Of a stretch of 64,000 nt of DNA, positions 56,301-62,300 are shown piece by piece; the stretch's first letter is position 1, and each line of letters starts with the position of its first letter. This stretch comes from Omphiscola glabra (Eukaryota; Mollusca; Gastropoda; Lymnaeidae). Location of the stretch: NCBI GenBank assembly GCA_964017045.1, contig OZ024804.1, positions 21,580,537 to 21,644,536 on the forward strand, in the 5' to 3' direction. The position numbers and the translations under genes were made by a program. A model generated the notes under the pieces. That model made no database searches. It worked only from the letters and a program-made list of their open reading frames with translations, and was not told the origin of the DNA.

Positions 56301-59300
56301 ATATTCACACTTGTACTCATCCTAGTACTCACACTAGTACTCATCCTAGTACTCACACTAGTACTCATCCTAGTACTCACACTTGTACTCATCCTAGTAC
56401 TCACACTTGTACTCATTCTAGTACTCACACTTGTACTCATCCTAGTACTCACACTTGTACTCATCCTAGTACTCACACTAGCACTCATCGTAGTGTACTC
56501 ACACTGTAGTGTTGGCAATGGACCACGTGACGCGAATTTTCGACGTGTCGAATTCCTCGCAGTCCTGACAACCAAACCCCAGGAGCATCGGTGAGTGGAA
56601 GTCCACATAGTGCCAGCAGTTGATCAGACATCCGGATAATAAGAAACAGTAGAACTTATATTACATAGTGCCAGCAGTTGATCAGACATCCGGATAATAA
56701 GAAACAGTAGAACTTATATTACATAGTGCCAGCAGTTGATCAGACATCCGGATAATAAGAAACAGTAGAACTTATATTACATAGTGCGAGCAGTTGATCA
56801 GACATCCGGATAATAAGAAACAATATAACTTATACTGGATAGTCAATTTTTAGACATTATTCAAACGGCAAAGCTTGGATATTCTTATAGGCTGCGACTA
56901 TTGGTATCCGGCTACCAGAAGTGAGAGGTTGAGATTAAAAAACTATTTAAAATAGTAATGTTGGGTTTGTAAGACAAAATGAGGTATTAAATGAAAGATA
57001 ATTGAATGTACTATACGTTTGTAATCTTAATTCTCCAGTTTAACTAAAATAAACTACCACAAATGACACCCGAATAGCACTAGTCAAAATGGACCCGGAC
57101 ACGCAGCGCCGCCATTCGCACCCGGGTCCCATTAGACTCAATAGCCACTTCGATTCTTATATGAAAATACAACCTTTAAAAGCTGTACTTTCTTATAAAA
57201 GATGTCTTAGAAAATATGAACAAAAACCTAGAAATAAAAATGAGCCTATGCCAATACCAATGACTGGTAATTTTCTCCACACAAATCTTTTTATTAAAGA
57301 CAATCTGTGTATCAGTAGTGGCCTTATACTTTTGAGATACAGATGAACTAACGAGTGTTTTGTTTTTTTTCAGAAATGATATTGAAAGATTTGAATGTTT
57401 TCCACCTGAGGTCATCTCATCCTAAGTGTATTCCAATGACTGGCATTTAGGTTTTTTTTTTAAAAGGGCTTTTACTACAACAATTCGTAAGAAATGAAGA
57501 ACTGCGCTGGGGCTATGTGGAGGAAATAGGGGAGCAAGATATGTGGAAGAAATAGTGGAAGAAATAGTGAAGGAAGAAATAGTGGAAGAAATAGTGGAGC
57601 AAGATATGTGGAGGAAATAGTGGAAGAAATAGTGGAGGAAGAAATAGTGGAAGAAATAGTGGAAGAAATAGTGGAGCAAGGTATGTGGAGGAAATAGTGG
57701 AAGAAATAGTGAAGGAAGAAATAGTGGAAGAAATAGTGGAAGAAATAATGGAGCAAGATATGTGGAAGAAATAGTGGGAGAAATAGTGGAGCAAGATATG
57801 TGGAAGAAATAGTGGAAGAAATAGTGGAGGAAGAAATAGTGGAAGAAATAGTGGAAGAAATAGTGGAGCAAGATATGTGGAAGCAATAGTTGAAGAAATA
57901 GTGAAGGAAGAAATAGTGGAAGAAATAGTGGAAGAAATAATGGAGCAAGATATGTGGAAGAAATAGTGGAGCAAGATATGTGGAAGAAATAGTGGAAGAA
58001 ATAGTGAAGGAAGAAATAGTGGAAGAAATAGTGGAAGAAATAGTGGAGCAAGATATGTGGAAGAAATAGTGGAAGAAATAGTGGAGCAAGATATGTGGAA
58101 GAAATAGTGGAAGAAATAGTGGAGCAAGATATGTGGAAGAAATAGTGGAGCAAGATATGTGGAAGAAATAGTGGAGCAAGATATTTGGAAGAAATAGTGG
58201 AAGAAATAGTGGAGCAAGATATGTGGAAGAAATAGTGGAAGAAATAGTGGAGCAAGATATGTGGAAGAAATAGTGGAAGAAATAGTGGAGCAAGATATGT
58301 TGAAGAAATAGTGGAAGAAATAGTGGAGCAAGATATGTGGAAGAAATAGTGGAAGAAATAGTGGAGCAAGATATGTGGAAGAAATAGTGGAAGAAATAGT
58401 GGAGCAAGATATGTGGAAGAAATAGTGGAAGAAATAGTGGAGCAAGATATGTGGAAGAAATAGTGGAAGAAATAGTGGAGCAAAATATGTGGAAGAAATT
58501 GTGGAAGAAATAGTGGAGCAAGATATGTGGAAGAAATAGTGGAAGAAATAGTGGAGCAAGATATGTGGAAGAAATAGTGGAAGAAATAGTGGAGCAAGAT
58601 ATGTGGAAGAAATAGTGGAAGAAATAGTGCAGCAAGATATGTGAAGATTGACCTGTAAAGACAGTACAATAAAACACAGCGATTCGGCTAGGAGCCTTCT
58701 TCAGCAGACAGGACGAATGAAAAAAAGAAAAAAAAGAAAATAGTCCAAAAAAATTAAATTTTCGCCATAACTTATTGTTATGGTCGGGAGTTGGATTTTC
58801 CAAACCAATAATACAGGAAGTAAAATAATTTATGTATCATTACTGGGGAAAATAATATTTTAACGGACAAACATATTGTGGTAATATCTAAAATACAATA
58901 ATTAAGAAAAGAAATAGAGGAGAAATAAGGATCGCTAGTATTAGAGTATTTAATACTATCATTGTCTTTACACATTTGAGAATAAATTATCTCTGTATAC
59001 TGAAAACCCAGAGTAAGAAATGTACACCTACCTGATGTACACATAGGGAGTTTTGGGAATTCCTAACTCCAAATTTTCATTGTGTACAAACGCGATTTTT
59101 CGTTGCAACGATTTACTGTAGTCTTGACCCATATATTCAACAGATAAACGTAATGTTATGAGGACACTGGCCGGGACATGCATCCATTCACTTCGTATGA
59201 GAATCCCTGGGCCTGTTGAGAGAAGGTCACAGTCTACAAGCGGGCTTTTTTTCTTTTCGCAAGGAGTAGACACAGTGATCAATTATTTTACGACTTTTAA

Positions 59301-62300
59301 TTTGAGTCTTACGGATTAACTTTATTTTGTTTATTCCAGTGATCATCATAATCATGTTCCTTCTTGCTAAAACTCAATCGTTACGTCTCCACCGATACAA
59401 CAACACAAACAAATCATCACAAACAGAACATCACAAACAAAACATCACAATCGGAACATTACCGGGGCACCATCGCCAGAACAACATCATAGAAAGACAT
59501 CATCAGCGCTACACCACCAACGCAAGATCACCCGCCCAACTCCACATTCACAAAATCTCCAACACAACAGCGCCGACGCAACATCACCCAAAAAAAACAT
59601 CTCCAAAGACAACATCACCAGCACAACACCATAATCACAACATAACAAGTACAAAAATCCACCACCATAACACCAGCACATCACCAGCACAACATAGCCA
59701 GCACAACATCACCAGCACAATATTCCTTGCGTCCTGACCAAATTTTACTTCAAGGCAGATGTAAGGCGTCCACTACTCTTCTCCCGCCTTTTTTTTTGGT
59801 CTTGATATCGACGTCTCCAATTTGATGTTTAGCGCTCGACAACAAACTCCCCCCCCCCTCCCTTGATATAAGTTGTTTTACGTTTTATTTGTCGTACAGA
59901 ATGCTGTTAGAGAATGATGTTGCGAGAGTTTTGTTTTCTGTAGCGTTCCGACCTTCTCTCTGTACATAAGACGGCAGCCTTCCCAGCCGAGAGGCCCCTT
60001 TTTTAAAAATTTATTTATCTTGATATTTACGAGATATCAAATGTGTAAAAGGCTTACAAAATTGTACTCTTAGTATGTGTGTGTGTGTGTGTTTGTGTGT
60101 GTTTATATATATATATATATTTTAAAATCTATATAAATATGTCTGTGTATGCATATATTGGAGACTTAAATACCGCAAAAGGAAAAGAAAAGGTGTTCGT
60201 GCCAACTATTGGCAAGCAAAGTCTGCATTAAGAATCCAATGACAATGGGATCCGACTCATGGACTTTGCTTTAGGAAAATGGATGTCAGTAAGCAGCACC
60301 AAGTTTCTGCACAAAAATATACATAAAGTTACTTGGACATCACCAGATGGAATCACCCTCAACCAAATTGACCATGTTCTAATCGATCGGCGGCATGGAT
60401 CAGATGCCATAGATGTAAGAAGCTATCGCGGAGCAGATGCAGACTTTGACCATTTACTTGTCAGTGTTAAATATATGCATAATTCACAATGGCCGTAATC
60501 AAATACAGAAACGATGTGATTACCAAAGGCTTACCAAAGACCCATGAACTTTAAAAGCTTACCAGAATTAAGCAGAAGCGCTGCTAGAGGCATCACAGGA
60601 GGAAGTAAGCAGGGAAAACAACATAAATGAACAGTGGGACAGGATAAAAATGCAAGGAAAAGATAAGCAGAAAAAGTAGTAGGACTCCAGCAAACTAACA
60701 ATAGAGTAGGCTGGTTTGATAATGAATGCAGAGAGACTCTCGAAGAAAGGAACAAATCACGAATGATCATGTTACAAAGGGAAACCAGGAAGACAGCACA
60801 AACATAGAAGAAGCCAGGAGCAGAGCCACAAAAATATGTAGGAAGAAAACAAAGAAATGGGGAAAAGCTAAACTAAAAGAAATAGAAGACTTATCAAGAG
60901 AGGGAAACATCAGAGGAATGTACGTGAAGGTAAAAGATGAAACGAATGGAGACCAAGCCAGACTGCATATGTGTGAGAGCCAGAATGGAGAATTAATCAC
61001 GGAAAAATCGTAAAGTACTGGAGAGCTGGGCGCAATATATTTTGAGGACATAACAAATGCAGACAAGAGACAAGGTGAAGATTACCAGCCAATACATGGA
61101 GAACCGGACCCTTTTATTAACTCCCCAACTCTAAAAAAAAACTAAAGAAGTAAACAATTATATGAAAAACCACAAAGCCCCTGGAGGAGATCTCATCACA
61201 GCGGAGCTAATTAAATATGCATGAAGAGAACTACACACTCAGATACAATTAAGAACGGACGATATATATATATATATATAAAACCAGCACAACATCGGCG
61301 GCAAGACTTCACAGTTCATCACCCACAGAACATCGGCGGCAAGACTTCACAGTTCATCACCCACAGAACATCGGCGGCAAGACTTCACAGTTCATCACCC
61401 ACAGAACATCGGCGGCACGACTTCACAGTTCATCACCCACAGAACATCGGCGGCACGACTTCACAGTTCATCACCCACAGAACATCGGCGGCACGACTTC
61501 ACAGTTCATCACCCACAGAACATCGGCGGCAAGACTTCACAGTTCATCACCCACAGAACATCGGCGGCACGACTTCACAGTTCATCACCCACAGAACATC
61601 GGCGGCACGACTTCACAGTTCATCACCCACAGAACATCGGCGGCAAGACTTCACAGTTCATCACCCACAGAACATCGGCGGCAAGACTTCACAGTTCATC
61701 ACCCACAGAACATCGGCGGCAAGACTTCACAGTTCATCACCCACAGAACATCGGCGGCACGACTTCACAGCTCATCACCCACACAACATCACCAACACAA
61801 CATCAACATCGTATTACAAGTAAGCAAGCACCAGCAGAACATCAAGAGCACATCACCAGCACAAAAATAACAAGTACAACTGAATAAGCACATCACCAGG
61901 ACAACACAAGCGCTTCACAAGCACAACACATCACAACATCACCAGCTCAACTTCACTAGCGCAACATGACCAGCTGAGCTGGCCTTGATTCCAGGACTAA
62001 GCATTTCGTATTTACGCGTTTATAGAAGTTAATGGCTGTGTGGAAAGGGTTAACACACGCTTTTGCTGACGTCAGTTTTTCAATATTTCGTAAAAATTCG
62101 TACACTATAAGAGTCAAGAGTTGAAATCGTCGAGTTTCATCCGCAAGTCTTATACCAGCTTTGAGTCTTGATCTACAGTAGTCTGTGTGAGATTGTCAAA
62201 GCATGATATACCTTGAAATTATATTTTTTTAAATTGAACTCATTGATGCTCATTAAATATATAATGATTTTTTATATCAATGAGTAAAATTTTAAAATAA

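Noticed and set aside
57422..58803. Open frames of up to 442 codons rich in LFLPLFLPHIL
   Set aside because: Composed only of the 11-26-bp repeat; all three minus frames are open, which real coding would not show.
61221..61823. 200-codon frame HHPQNIGGKTSQF
   Set aside because: 38-bp array cycling through three frames.
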